A DNA stretch of 64,000 bases from Typha latifolia (taxonomy: Eukaryota; Streptophyta; Magnoliopsida; Poales; Typhaceae), in the NCBI GenBank assembly GCA_019914945.1, contig CM034110.1:2175001-2239000 (forward strand). Reading direction: 5' to 3'. A model generated the notes under the pieces. The model worked only from the letters and a program-made list of their open reading frames with translations. It did not search any database and had not been told where the DNA came from. The translations under genes and the position numbers were made by a program. Shown piece after piece: positions 35,349 through 47,530 of the stretch. The stretch's first letter is position 1; the number at the start of each line of letters is the position of its first letter.

Positions 35349-36235
35349 GCTTGTTACGATTAGGCACGGAACTTTGAAATTAGATCCCGAAATATGCTGT
35401 CGTCGGATCGACGTGAGATTTTGATATGTTGTAGCCTCGCAAAAGAGCTTTCCATAAAATCTAGTTACAGGCGAATCGGAGTTGGGGATCTCGAGATATC
35501 GTTCGTTTAGTGGACGAACGTCAGGATGCTCTATTTTGGATTCGTGGATGGAGGAACGAGATCCTAGGTAATGGTGGATGGTGGTGGACCGGCGTTAATG
35601 TGGTGGCACCGGTGAAAAGTGATGGTGGAACGGTTGTGGTTGATGGAAGGATTAGGGCAAGTGTTGGATAGATTGGACGAAGGGGGAGAAGAGGGCCACC
35701 CCTAAGGGACTAGGGTGATTAGCCGGACGAGGGAGGTTACAAGCGGCGTCGCCGGGGATTGAGAGAACGGGAGCGAAGAAGATGAAGGAGGCAAGGCAAA
35801 ACTCAATCTCAATAATCAATCCTGATTTTGGTTGCCCTACACATCCTTTTATAGGCTAACCAACAACTCACATTAACCCTAAAACACAATTTTCGCCGAC
35901 CGCGTTCGAACTCGCCCGACCACGTTCGAACGCACCGAATTAGCTCTTCTGGATTTGCGAACGCGATGCAGGCGTTCGAACGCGTGATCGAACGCGTCTG
36001 TCGGTATTTGCGAACGCGATGCAGGCGTTCACAGTGCGTTCGAACGCACAGTACATTCTCTTCACCATGTTCACAACCCCGTTCACAAACCGCGTTCAAA
36101 CTCACTCAACTCGCGTTCGAACGCGACTTATAGAAAACTTATTTTAATGGAAATTAAACACTAAAACATAAAATAAAAACACTCTTAAAGTGAATCCATG
36201 CTCGAGACGACATCGGTGAAGTCCGAATCGTATCA
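35310..36235 (-). repeat. 5' LTR of element A with U5-side extension
   Basis: It ends at 36235 (GAATCGTATCA). Its other end is TGATACGATCTTCTC at 35310, beyond the ordinary terminus at 35352, so it includes a primer-binding site. Part of the terminal region (the ATCACGCC... stretch) is missing relative to the 3' LTR: TGTTACGATT joins AGGCACGGAAC at 35361. Palindrome cluster at about 35900-36125. Confidence 0.85.
35847..35853 (-). promoter_or_regulatory. LTR TATA box (element A, 5' LTR)
   Basis: TTTTATA on plus, in CATCCTTTTATAGGC, reads GCCTATAAAAGGATG on the minus strand, a good TATA context. It would drive genomic RNA of element A toward lower coordinates. Confidence 0.7.
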
Positions 36236-37357
36236 ATAGGAGAGTTAGAGAGAGAGAGAGGCATGCGCGGGTCATGCGCTAAGCGAGTGACCTGACTTTT
36301 TTTTTTTCTAAGACGCTACAATATATCTTTTTGCTAACATAAATGTTATGGGGCGTATAAATATGCTAGCCTAAGCTCTTATTGTACCGTTTTAAAGTTC
36401 GGTTAATATATACTTTTTGCTACATGTATAAATATTGACGAAACAACTTAAAACAACTATTTTTAATAGATAGTAAATATATTTATTGAGGTATAGATTT
36501 GTCGGGTGAAGTAGTTTTGCCGTGACTATTTTACATGGGATAACATTTTTTTTTCCCTGCAGTTAAATAACGGAGCAAAGCAATATAAGTTTAATTGGGA
36601 GGGGGAAAACCGGAGTGCAGAGAGCTCGAGGGAAAATAACAGGATGGGAGCTGACTTTTTCTCGATGGAAGTGGTTTCGCGTACGTAAAACAAATGGATT
36701 ATTATTCTTTGACATTCCAAGAAATATTAAGAAAGCTCCCGTGAAATCAAGCTGTCGCCCAAGAAATGACAACGGCCGCGAAGAAAATATATTTAAAACA
36801 ATGACGATCCATCCGCCCAATTCAAACGACGAAATAATACAATGAAAGTAAGGAAAGCACGTTTTGCTCCCCGTGGACGCTGCAACTACAACCACCCGTC
36901 TCTTTCTCTAATTTCAAATAGTAGAATAAACCGTCTCTTTCTCTAATTTCAAATGGTAGAATAAATTTTGCATTCTGATATCATTCCCTTAAACAAAACA
37001 AGACATCCTTTTAGTAGTTGATCAACTAATTCTAAAGCTGTTCCAGAAGATATTGGTTTTAGCCTTTTAGGTCAGAGGTTAGTTGGGGTTTGCTTCAAGG
37101 CTTAATAAAAGTCCATCTCAAGGACCAGGTAAGAGATCACAACAAGAAACTCTAGAAACTATTAAGAACGTAGAAATTTCCAATGAGGGGGAGACCGGGA
37201 GAGAGACGCTAAGATTTGTAGTCTAGTGTTAGTACTATTATCAAGTTGTTTATGTACAACGTCTACGTCTGTGCGTATGTAACAAACTGACAGTATGGCA
37301 AGTATTCGTACTTACAAACATTTGATACTAAGTCACTGAAACATTCCTACAAACATC
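36236..37357. other. Low-copy-looking intergenic DNA downstream of the ACR gene
   Basis: AT-rich with a short GA microsatellite at 36238-36262. No coding region, RNA gene or retroelement domain is recognised. It lies 3' of the minus-strand ACR gene, so its right end should include that gene's 3' UTR. Confidence 0.5.
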
Positions 37358-38997
37358 TTACGAGCAGGACCTAATGAGGCCAAGATATGAGAGATTCCTC
37401 CACACTAGGCTGCCAAAATTGAACAACCCAGCTCCACCACCACTTGCGTCATCCCCAGCCGAGCAATGGCGCCGAAGACGCTCCTCGTTCACTTTGAGAC
37501 TCTCCACGCCGATCCTATTGATGACGGCTTCGATCGTCATAGCGTCTGCTGGGTTGCCGGCGGAGTCGGTCACGTAGAATTCGTTCATTGCCATCTCGCC
37601 TTTGGTCGTCACCTCAGCCCTCGTCACCATTAGCCCATACTCGCGGAACGTCCTGGTAACGTCGGCGAGCAGCCCTCTTCGATCTAATGTTCGCAGTTCC
37701 AACCTTATTCCCTGCTCCGGAAAAGGAAAATTTCTGATTATTTACAAGATTTATGAATTGGATTTCTCTGGAATGGAAGTTAAGATACCTCAGATGCTCT
37801 GCGCCCAATGGCGGCCTGCAAGCATTGGATCACCCGCTGCCTCTCTGCCTCAGATCTAATCGGGCAGCCGTCCAAATGTTTGATGTAAAACTCCTGAGAG
37901 GAAAACAAACAAAGCCCATGACGAGTTACCAACCAAAACATCCAAAAGAGAAAGATTGACAAAGAAGAGATCAAAGAACCCACCTGGCAGGCTGTCTCAC
38001 CATTGGTGTGGATAGTGCCATGGAAGACAACATACTCCATGTCCGTGAGAGCACATACAATGTCCAACAGTAGCTTAGGGCGATCGCGGCATCGGACGGC
38101 GACGACTGAGTAACCGCGTTCCGCCCAGTCCAACACCGTGACGGACTCTGCCTCGCTGGATGCCGCAATACGCTCGTAGTCGCGGTCGGCAAACATCAAC
38201 TGGTGGAGCCTACGGTCAGAATTTGTAGTGGCCGGTGAGGACATTGTCGCTCTCACACCAAGGACGCCATCCTCGCCCTTGAGCACCTTCCTCAGCCGTG
38301 CTTCCATGTGGTGGATTCTATACTCATCGGCGATGGGCGAGCCCGAGTCCAAATCCTTGACGAGGACGATGGAAGCGATGCGGCCGTTGTGGGTCCAAAC
38401 CTTGGCGTCCACCACGCTGCAGTTAAGCTCCGCCAGCACCGCGAAGACTTCCGATAAGAGCCCGAGGCGGTCGGCGCCGGTGAGCTCCAAGGCCGTGAGG
38501 TTGGCGAACTCGGCGTTGTTGGGTACAGAGTCGGCGGCAGAGTCGGCGCTGAGCGCGCGCTCGATGGAGGAGATGACGGCGGTGTCGGTGATCTTGCAGC
38601 CGAGGAGGTCGATGACATGGAATACGTCCATGAACCAGCGGCCATCGGAGGAGATGTAGCCCTTAGTGATGGTGAGGCCAAGATCCGAAAGGACTTGGAT
38701 AGCTTCCAAGAGATTCCCGTGCTTCCGAGCGCTATCCACCTACGACACCAAGTTATTCAAACGAAAGTTAGAGAATAAAACAACTCGATTGCGGAATTGG
38801 GTGATAATTATAGTTTGCAACGGTGAAGGATTACCTTGACTAGTGTTGCGGTGGGGGAGACGGCATTGTCGATGACGACCCTGTGAGATTGGAGCCAAAG
38901 GAGGTCAATTAAATTTCAGAGCAAAAGGAGAGGAAAAACAAAAAGAGACGAACCTGGGATTGTTCATGCCATTCACGAGCTTCTCGTACTCATCCAT
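37358..38997 (-). CDS. ACR: ACT-domain-repeat (ACR) protein, five exons
   Basis: Minus-strand exons by GT-AG splicing: 38997-38954, 38880-38835, 38739-37984, 37893-37789 and 37711-37358, giving 1305 nt and 434 residues plus stop. Introns are 73, 95, 90 and 77 nt. The start MDEYEKLVNGMNNPRVVIDN is the usual ACR opening, and 434 residues suits a family of roughly 440. Four ACT domains are seen: near 26-100 (VDSARKHGNLLEAIQVLSDL), 112-190 (LTGADRLGLLSEVFAVL), 239-315 (RCRDRPKLLLDIVCALTDM) and 320-400 (LRTLDRRGLLADVTRTFREY). The linker has RRLHQLMFADRDYE, a hallmark of plant ACR proteins. ACT domains bind small ligands, often amino acids; plant ACRs are thought to be regulatory or sensing proteins without an enzyme domain. 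The 90-nt intron has no stop in frame, so an unspliced reading also stays open. The coding exons are much richer in GC than the surroundings. Which ACR paralogue it is cannot be decided. Confidence 0.95.
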
Positions 38998-40980
38998 GCA
39001 TCGCCTCTTCTTTCCTTCCCCTTCTCTTGTGAAATTTCAAACTCTCTGCCTTGCTCTTCCCCTGTTTTCCTCTGTTCTTCCTACGGGAGACGCACAAGAA
39101 TTGCAAAAGTTACATAAACCCAAGACTATGGGCTTTCTCCTATTTGTCAAACCGGCCACGTATCTACGCTAAAAATAGATACTCCGACCCAAGTCAAATA
39201 CTTCCTCGGGCAGCCATTCTCTTACTTGTGCCAGAAGTTACCATTAATGCAAGCCCGTCTAGATCGTTTTCAAGCTCATACTGCACTGGTTATTTAAGTG
39301 GACCAATTTTGAAAAGATGCAGACGAGAAATAGAGTAAATATTTAGGCTAATTTGGATTTTTCTGCTAACTAACCTTCTGTACCTTACAATCCTGGGGCC
39401 ATTTAATTGCACAGAAGTTAGGTAGGTAGATAGTTGTTAGTCTTCATTAATAAATCTTAATCCTTTCGTCGTACTTTTTAAGGTCCTCAGGGCTGTAATC
39501 TGCCACGGGGATGCGTAGCTTAACTTACGAAATTATTTATTCTTAATGAAACACTAGTGAGGGGATCAGGACTAAGGAGATGGTCGGCCGACTTACCGGA
39601 AAGTAGACACTGACAGGAACCGGGACGCGCTGGTGGAGGGGGAGGCATGTTGACGTGTCGTACTTCGAATGGTCGGAGTGGTGGTCAGGGGACAAGGACA
39701 TCGAGGCGCACGCCCTGGCACGTGAGGCCATTCGAATGAGTCGCCACGTTTCGCGAGCGGAGACGGTCGTGCGACGCGGTGGCTCAGAGTCGGCATGCGG
39801 CGTCCGCACAAGGACAAAAGGTGCGGGCCTTCCGAATAGAAAAGATTAAAGCTGAAACAATTTCGGGACTTTTCCATTCACAGCATTAGAATAGAAAAAA
39901 TAAAATTAACTTGGGTGATTTTTGGAAAAAATAAAGAAACATAAGGCATTTTAAGTTTTCGTGAGTCAGACTCACTTTATATTTTATTTACATGTTAGAC
40001 TTTTTTCTATTTATTTCTTAACTTTGCCCTTAAATTATGCGGTGAAGAAAAATAAATTTAATCAGTCAAGTTTGATGGTTTTAGTAAATTGTACTATTTT
40101 GTCGATGGAGTGAGTAATAATAAGGTGTGAAATAAATTACATAATAAAAAGAAAAAATATATAAATTTAGAATTAATATACATTAATTAGTTACGGTAAA
40201 TTATGTTTAATAAAACTTCTCAAATTCTCTATATCTTTGTTTCTGATGAGAAATTTTATATTTGACATTTAATTTAGTTAAATACTATGAAGAAAATAAT
40301 GGTTGCAAGATTATAAATGTTAAGTTTAAAACGGATGGGCTATTTGAAATTGAGTCAAATCACCGGATAGTAAAATATAATTTTTCCTAACTTTTAATAT
40401 TACATAGATATTATACTTTTTTTGTTTTGGATAGAAGAAGAGAATTTATAATTAATGTAAAATTTGAGCAACCAATTGTCCATTTATAGATGAATACCAG
40501 AAAAGAATAAAATTTTATACTATTATAGAATAACATATCTAATCAACCAATTCTCGGACACCTTTTTATTTACCCCGAGACTAAGATCTCGTTTTATTAG
40601 TTCATAACGTTCTTTAATGATTAACTTTATACGTATCTCTTAAATATAAATTATATACATCTATAATTTTATTTTATTTTGTTGTTTGGTTATAAAACAT
40701 AATGATTACTATGAATAGAATTATGCAAGAATTTGTATTTACTTACTATAAATAAGTATGTTAATTATAAAAAAATCTTGCTCAGAAAATATGCATAACT
40801 TTATCACATCTTCTACATCTACTTGTAACAAAATTATGTTCATAACTTAACTTGTATAAGGTCTGACCAAAATATATATAAATAAATATTTGGCTGTAAA
40901 ATATATTTAGGGGAGTCCTCTACTTTTACATGTGACAAAATTATGTGCATAACTTATTATGTCTTAAGTCTTTACTATCT
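38998..40980. other. Intergenic DNA upstream of the ACR gene
   Basis: 38998-39100 is CT-rich (GA-rich on the gene strand) and fits a 5' UTR. 39560-39830 is a GC-rich patch with short open frames that I do not recognise. 39870-40980 is strongly AT-rich with no gene seen. The promoter of the ACR gene should lie here but no convincing TATA box stands out. Confidence 0.5.
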
Positions 40981-43900
40981 TCATAATTTTGATAATTCAG
41001 ACCTCATCTTAGTTTCTCAGCCTCTCACAGGAGAAAACTATATTTCTTGTAGCCGAGCGATGCTCATCACATTATCTATTAAAAATAAAGAGTGCTTCAT
41101 TGACGGAATTATACCTTGTCCAGCAGGTACTAATCCTTCTATACATTCATAGATTAGGAATAACAATATTGTTATATCTTGGATCTTTAACTCTGTTTCT
41201 AAGGACACATCTGCTAGTTGATCTATTCCAATTCAGCTAGAGAAATTTGGATTGATCTCTAAGAAAGATATCTTCAGAAAAATGGCCCTAGAATTTTTCA
41301 ACTTAGACATGATCTAATGAACCTCTCTCAAGGACAAATGAATGTAAGTACATATTTCATTAAGCTAAAGACTATTTGAGAAAAGCTTAGTGATTATAAA
41401 CCTATTTGTACTTGTGGTCGTTGTTCTTGTGGGAGAATTAAATCCATTGTAGATCATCACCAAATGGAATATATTACGTCCTTCTTGATGGAACTTAATG
41501 ATTCTTTTTCCCAAGTCAAAGGCCAACTTCTTCTTATGAACCATATTCCACCTATTAACAAGGCGTTTGCACTTATCCGTGAAAAATGAAGTTTCTAAAT
41601 ATATTATTTTCACTAGATCTCAATCCAATAAGAATTGAAAAAAAAAGGAAAGACCTCTTTACACTCACTGTGGTAATGAAGGACATATAATTGATAGGTG
41701 TTATAAACTTCATAGTTATCCACTAAATACAAATCAAGGCAAAACATAACCCTCAAACTTCTGTATATCTTGTTAATCATGTTATTGATTCCACATCTAA
41801 TGGCAAGACTGATAATATAGGTGGTTTTGTATAAATGCTCAATCCAGTTCAGTATCAACATTTGATAAATATGCTATCTAATTACTTGAGTGCAATCAAA
41901 GCTAATAGTGAGACTTTTGCAAGTACTTTTGCTCCTTCATGTACTTGTTTTTAAGTCTCTCAATCCTAGTATTCAGTCCCCTAATATTTGGATCGTGAAT
42001 TCTGGTGCAATTAGTCATATATGCTTCACCAAATCAGCTTTTCTTCACATGTAGCTAGTTTAAAATCTCTTCATTACTCTATCGAATCATAATAGAATTC
42101 CTATTTTCTATATAGCATAGTGAAACTCAATTCTGTTTTGTTGCTTAAGAATGTTCTTTATGTGCCTCAATTCAGATTCAATCTTCTATCTGTCAGTTCC
42201 TTACTCGAAAGATACCTCCATTCATGTTAAATTCTTTAGTGGTTCTTGTATAATTCAAGATCTACACAACGAGAAGATGATTGGCAAGGGTAAAAGGCTT
42301 ATAGATCTTTATGTCGTTGAAGCCTTTTCTTATTTCAACAAGGTTGATTTAGTTTTTCATGAATGTAATTTCATTTTTTCTACTACTAATATTACTTCTT
42401 CTAAACTTTGGCATCAAAGACTAGGCAATTTATCTTTTAAGAGATTGGATTTGTTGAGAGAACAATTACATTTTTCTTCTAATAAGGAAAACTTGCATCA
42501 TCCTTGTTCTATTTGCCTATTGGCTAAGCAGTGCATATTATTCTTTATTTCTTATAACAATTTATCCAAGAAATCCTTTGATCTCATTCGTTGTCATACT
42601 TGGGGTCCATATCATGTTAAATCTCATGCTAGAGATAGATATTTTTTTACTTTGGCTAATGACTGTACATGTTTTATTTGAATTTTCTCATAAAAAATAA
42701 GTGAGAGGCTTGTTCCATTATACCAAGATTCTTTAAAATGGTTGAGATTTGGCAAAACTATCATAAAATTTAGGAGTGCCTCATAAAGTGCTTCCTTAGG
42801 AGTTAAACTTCCATTTTCAATTCAGTGAGTTTTTTCCAATCAAAAGGTGTTTTTCACCCATTTTCCTGAGTTGACAGACCTGAGCAGAATTTAGTGGTAG
42901 AAAAGAAACACTAGCATTTGCTTAATATTGCTTGAGCTTTATTTTTTCAATCCGAAGTTCCTATTCAGTTTTGGAGCCAATGCGCATTGACTACTACATT
43001 CTTAATCAATCGTTCTCCTCTCCTACAACATCAAATGCCATAATATCTCCTTTATCAAATTCCATAATCTCTCCTTTATCAAATTCCTATGGATTATAGC
43101 TTTCTCAAAGTGCTTGCTAGTCTTTGTGTTGTCTCAACTTTATCTTCTCAAAAGACTAAGTTCCAACCAAGGGCCATTGCTTGTTTCTTTGTTGGGTATT
43201 TACCAGGTATCAAAGGATATAAACTCTATAACATTACTTCTATTTTTTTATTTTATTTCTAGAGATGTTGTCCTCCATGAACATTTATTCCCCTTTCATA
43301 GCATCTTTTCTGTGCCACAGACATTCTTGATCCATTTTGAAATCTAATTTTACCTCATATCTTCTCAAACTTACCTTCTTCAAATGAATCTCTAAATTCT
43401 ACTTTACCTAATTCCATTTACCATACTACTAATACTTGTAGTGATTATGTTGCCATTGATCATGATACTACTGATCATACTGATCATGCTACTGCTACTG
43501 ATTCTAGCATACTTGTTCCTGAGCCTTCTCACCATGATAACCCTCCTCATAGAAAATCTTGTAGAACCATAATACCTCCCACTTACCTAAAAGATTTCCA
43601 TTGTAACATTTTATCTGAAACAACTCTTTCCCATTCATCCACACCATATCCTATATCCCAATATACCTGTTACGCAAACCTATCCTCATCTCATAACTCT
43701 CATTCTCAACATTTTTGCTCATGAGGAACCATTATTTTACCATCAAATTGTTAAGCATGCTAAATGGAGAGATGCTATGAATACTGAACTAGCTGCTATG
43801 GAAGCAAACAATACTTGGACTATCACTATTTTGCCTACAAGCAAGCATTCTATTGGGTGTAAGTTGATCTATAACGTCAAATATCACTCAGATGGGAGTA

Positions 43901-45260
43901 TTGAACGGCATAACTCAAGATTAGTTGCTAAGGGCTACACCTAACAAGAAGGATTGGACTTCATTGAAATATTTTCTCTGGTCGCTAAGTTGGTAACTAT
44001 TAAAGTACTCTTGGCAATTGCTTCAAATACAATTGGCCATTGATCCAGCTTGATGTTAATAATGCTTTTCTACATTGTGTGACTTATTTGAGGAGGTTTA
44101 CATGGACTTACCTCTTGATTATTGACAATCCTATTCTATTGTTAAGGGGAGAAACTTGTATGTCAATTACACAAATCAATTTATGGATTAAAACAGGAAT
44201 TTTCATCAGTGGTTCTCAAAGTTTTCTAAGCACTTCTTCAACATGGTTTTCATCAATCCAAGTTAGATTATTCTTTTTTCATTAAAGGATCTAGAACAAA
44301 TTTCATTGCTCTCTTAGTTTTATGTTGATGATATACTCATAACAGGTTCTAATCCTCAAGCCATTACTTCTCTCAAAAAGTTTCTTAACACTTATTTCAA
44401 ACTTAAAGATTTAGGCAAGCTGAAATATTTCCTTGTCTTGAAATTGCTTGATCTGGCTAAAGGAATTTTCTCTCTCAAAGACATTATACACTTCACTTAC
44501 TTGAGGATACATGCTTTCTTGCTTCCAAACCAACTATTTTGCCTATGAATCCTAAACTCACACTAAGTTCTTTTGAAGGAGATCTACTTGAAGATGCACC
44601 GTTGTACAAAGGCTTGTGGGAAAATTGCTTTATCACATAATTTTCAGGTCTACCATTACTTTTGCAGTTCACAAACTTAGTTAGTTTGCATCCAACCCTA
44701 GACAGGCACATCTAGCTGTTGTTCATCATCTTCTTCAATTTCTAAAAGCAATTCCAAGTCAAGGCTTGTTAGTTTCCCCATCCTCCTAATTTTAACTTTG
44801 TGCATTCTCTAATGTTGATTAAGGTTCTTGTCTCGATTCTAGGAAGTCAATCACTAGATTTTGTATCTTCTTAGGAGACTCCTTAGTCTCTTGGAAAGCT
44901 ATGAAGCAAACAAATCTTTCTCGCTCTTTTCCAGAAGTCGAATATAGAGCTGTAGCCTCTACAACCAAGTGAGCTTATTTGGCTTCATCAACTTCTCCAA
45001 GACTTTATTATATCTGCAACACCTACTCTCCTCTTTTGTCATAATCAAGTTGCCATTCACATAGCCTCCAATCGCATATTCCATGAGCAAACTAAACACA
45101 TCGGGATCAATTGTCACTTTGTTTGATACAAACTTTTTGAAGGATTTTTGAAGCTTCTACCTATTAGAAGAACTCATCAACATGCTCTGATCTTTTTTTC
45201 ATTACTACGTAAGATGACCATCTATAACATTCATGCTCTTGAGTCCATCTTGAGGGAGAG
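40981..45260 (+). pseudogene. Decayed Ty1/copia retrotransposon internal region
   Basis: Plus-strand order: Gag start (SQPLTGENYISCSRAMLITL near 41010, IKNKECFIDG near 41080), a zinc knuckle THCGNEGHIIDRCYKLH near 41660, protease remnant near 41990 (WIVNSGAISHIC-like), the pre-integrase segment KLWHQRLGNLSFKRLD near 42410 with HHPCSICLLAKQ near 42500, integrase remnants to about 43350, RT ([19 protein letters not shown] near 43810; [11 protein letters not shown] near 43910; FYVDDILI at 44318-44340) and RNase H remnants ([15 protein letters not shown] near 44940). It ends near 45260 with LESILRESN and a purine-rich GAGGGAGAGT. Many stops and frameshifts. No LTR pair or primer-binding site was found. 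Confidence 0.85.
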
Positions 45261-46379
45261 TAACAGAATAAATAACATAATTAGTTAGCCTATTGTTATA
45301 GTTGAAAAAAACCTAAACACATGTATGTCTCTAAACCCTAGGCAATGATATCACCCATTTGCTTAAATAAATGCGAAATAAATATTGAAAAACTAAAGCA
45401 AAGATGAACACCAAGATTTTTATGTGGAAAAATCTAAATAGAAAAAAAAATCACGGATCCAAACCCGGATCAAAACCAATCACTAGAACTGTAGTAGTTA
45501 CAAGGCTAACTTACAATATAACTCGTCGATCCGTACGACTTTGTTTCTCTCAGTCTCACTTGATAGAACCCATGATTCACTACTTCCCATAATTTATCTC
45601 CAATCTCAGTAGCCATCGAGATTGATCCTTCATGAAGATGACCCTTAAGATGAAAGATTGGTGCAATATAGAAGAGACGGACCTTGTTGGTAGAAGAATG
45701 ATGTAGCCTCAAGAACTCTTTTTCAAAAGCATTCACCAACACTCCTACAGTTATATGTTGCTAAGAGAAGGCCAAATTCAAGTCATATTAGAACTCAAAT
45801 AAGTCTAGTATTTTGCATATTACATAGGTGCATTCGAATGCGGTCTAAGTGCGTTCGAACGAGCTGACTTGTTCTCAAGTGTGTTTGAATGGGCCTATGT
45901 ATGTTTGAACGCGATGACTTGATTTTTACTAGTTGAGTTTGAACGCGCACATATACTCCTCTATATGTGTGAACGTGCTGTGAACAGCCCTTGATTGCGT
46001 TCGAATGGCAAAAATGTGTTATTTGTATTTGCAAATGTCTGAACACGCATTTGAACGACATGAACACGTTCTCTATATTTGCGAACACCTAAACACGCGA
46101 TCAAGTGAAAGTAACTTGAAGTAAGATCATACAAAATTAAAGATAGTAAACACATAGGATCTAAACTTCAATTATCATAAAAGCAAAACAACAACTTATC
46201 ATCTAAGCCAAGCATTCAGCACAATATACATAATAATGCAAATAAAGCAAAATGCAAAATGCAACTCTCTCCTTACTCCCCCCTAAACTAAATTCCCTAC
46301 TCCTAAATTCGATCTCTTACTATCTCTCACTCTCTCACTCTCACTCACTCTTCCCCTTTTTGATAGAAAATTTCAAAGT
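45261..46379. other. Unassigned repeat-like DNA with a GCGTTCGAACGC-type cluster
   Basis: 45830-46100 holds a run of TTCGAA/TTTGAACGCG-type motifs and CTCTATATTTGCGAAC, very like the U3 clusters of the gypsy LTRs, but the flanks do not match family I or II LTRs. 46260-46360 is CT-rich. No gene is seen. Confidence 0.5.
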
Positions 46380-47530
46380 CTAAGCACTAGGAGGAGGAAA
46401 GTGGCGATGAAGGATAGATAGCACAAGAATCAAACACAGTCCCTAACGAGCTTGCTCAGCTCATATCTCTGCTATAGTAGTAGAAAACCTAGCAACTATC
46501 AATTGCAAATTATGAACCTGATTGCTGAGTTGATCAAACCGCTCATTCATAAATTGAAACTCTCTTAGGTTTATAAGATTCATCATCAAAGCTGTCCCCA
46601 GAAGAGATTTCTTAGTGTGATCGTGGTTCAGCGGCAGAATAGGAAGTCAGTTTAAAAGGAGATGGTGCATCATGAGCTTGACTCCTTTGCATAGTGATCT
46701 GATTCAATGGTTTTTGTGCCTTAATAGATGCTTTAGATGAATCAACTCTCACATCACTCTGCATACAAAGTTTGGTAATAAAAATCCCAAATGACAAACC
46801 TTCAAGAGGAGCCTCTTTTAATGCTGCTAACACAATGCTATCATAAATGACTAAGGCAATGTCAATAGACAATAAGCATTGTGTGAAGAAGAAACGCCCT
46901 GATCATGATTGATGCTAGAGTGCCGAGTCTTTGGTGTGACATTATAGAGACAGATTAAGTGCAACATGCGAGCCACTAAAGTCAACTTGGCATATGGCAT
47001 CATATTGCTTTGCCACTCTTACCCCTGTGGTAAGATATCACCAGCAATATATTGAACAGAAGAAAGAGGTTCAGAAAAAGGATACTCAAAGTTGCCCGAT
47101 GAAAAATGAAACTCTACTTGAATAACGTCAAAATCTAGATAGACAGACACACCACGGACTGTTGACCAAATACACTAGTTCAAAACAATTGCATTGCTAA
47201 AAAATTCACAAACAACATCCACATAAGCAGTCATGTCCATCTTACAGATTTTTAGCCACCCATGCTCAGTAAAAAAATTTTCAATTCCCAAGGGTGCAAA
47301 ATCAGTTATGGCCACTGGTCTCTCACATATTATCGGGCAAGTTCCAAAATTATGCTTATATCTTCTTACAACACTTGATGATAAAAATTTTGGGGAAGAT
47401 AATGGCGAAGAAGGGGGCCTTGGCCTCTTGAAAATGTCTACTTTTTTAGGCATTCTAAAGATAAAACACATCGTAACATTCAAAGCATACTCAAAACAAT
47501 ATAAAAATAAAAAAATCCAAGAAACCATGA
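46380..47530 (-). pseudogene. Remnant of a 'putative plant transposon protein' ORF
   Basis: Minus-strand pieces: MPKKVDIFKRPRPPSSPLSS near 47450, a segment ENFFTEHGWLKICKMDMTAY near 47250 followed by VCEFFSNAIV near 47195, then YDSIVLAALKEAPLEGLSFG with IFITKLCMQSDVRV near 46750, and a coiled-coil-like tail (QFDQLSNQVHNLQLIVARF) near 46500. This order resembles the plant transposon-associated protein family often found in LTR elements (Pfam 'Putative plant transposon protein'), but I rely on pattern memory only. Broken by frameshifts and stops. Confidence 0.5.

Larger units (their letters stand above)
30896..36235 (-). mobile_element. Gypsy family I element A (type A: no RT/RNase H)
   Basis: Two family I LTRs in minus orientation (30896-31869 and 35310-36235) flank a single 1109-codon frame and three primer-binding sites. 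Both LTRs share an extension beyond the usual terminus. The sequences just outside (CCGAA on the left, ATAGG on the right) do not form a target duplication. The left end cuts a family II element whose remainder is not found on the right, so the locus was rearranged after or during insertion. Confidence 0.87.

Noticed and set aside
36563..36895. A 110-codon minus-strand frame
   Set aside because: No recognisable motif, AT-rich context and an odd hydrophobic composition; no support for a gene.
38228..38681. Open frames of 129-143 codons on both strands within the ACR gene
   Set aside because: They overlap exon 3 in wrong frames or antisense; GC-rich coding sequence gives long spurious frames.
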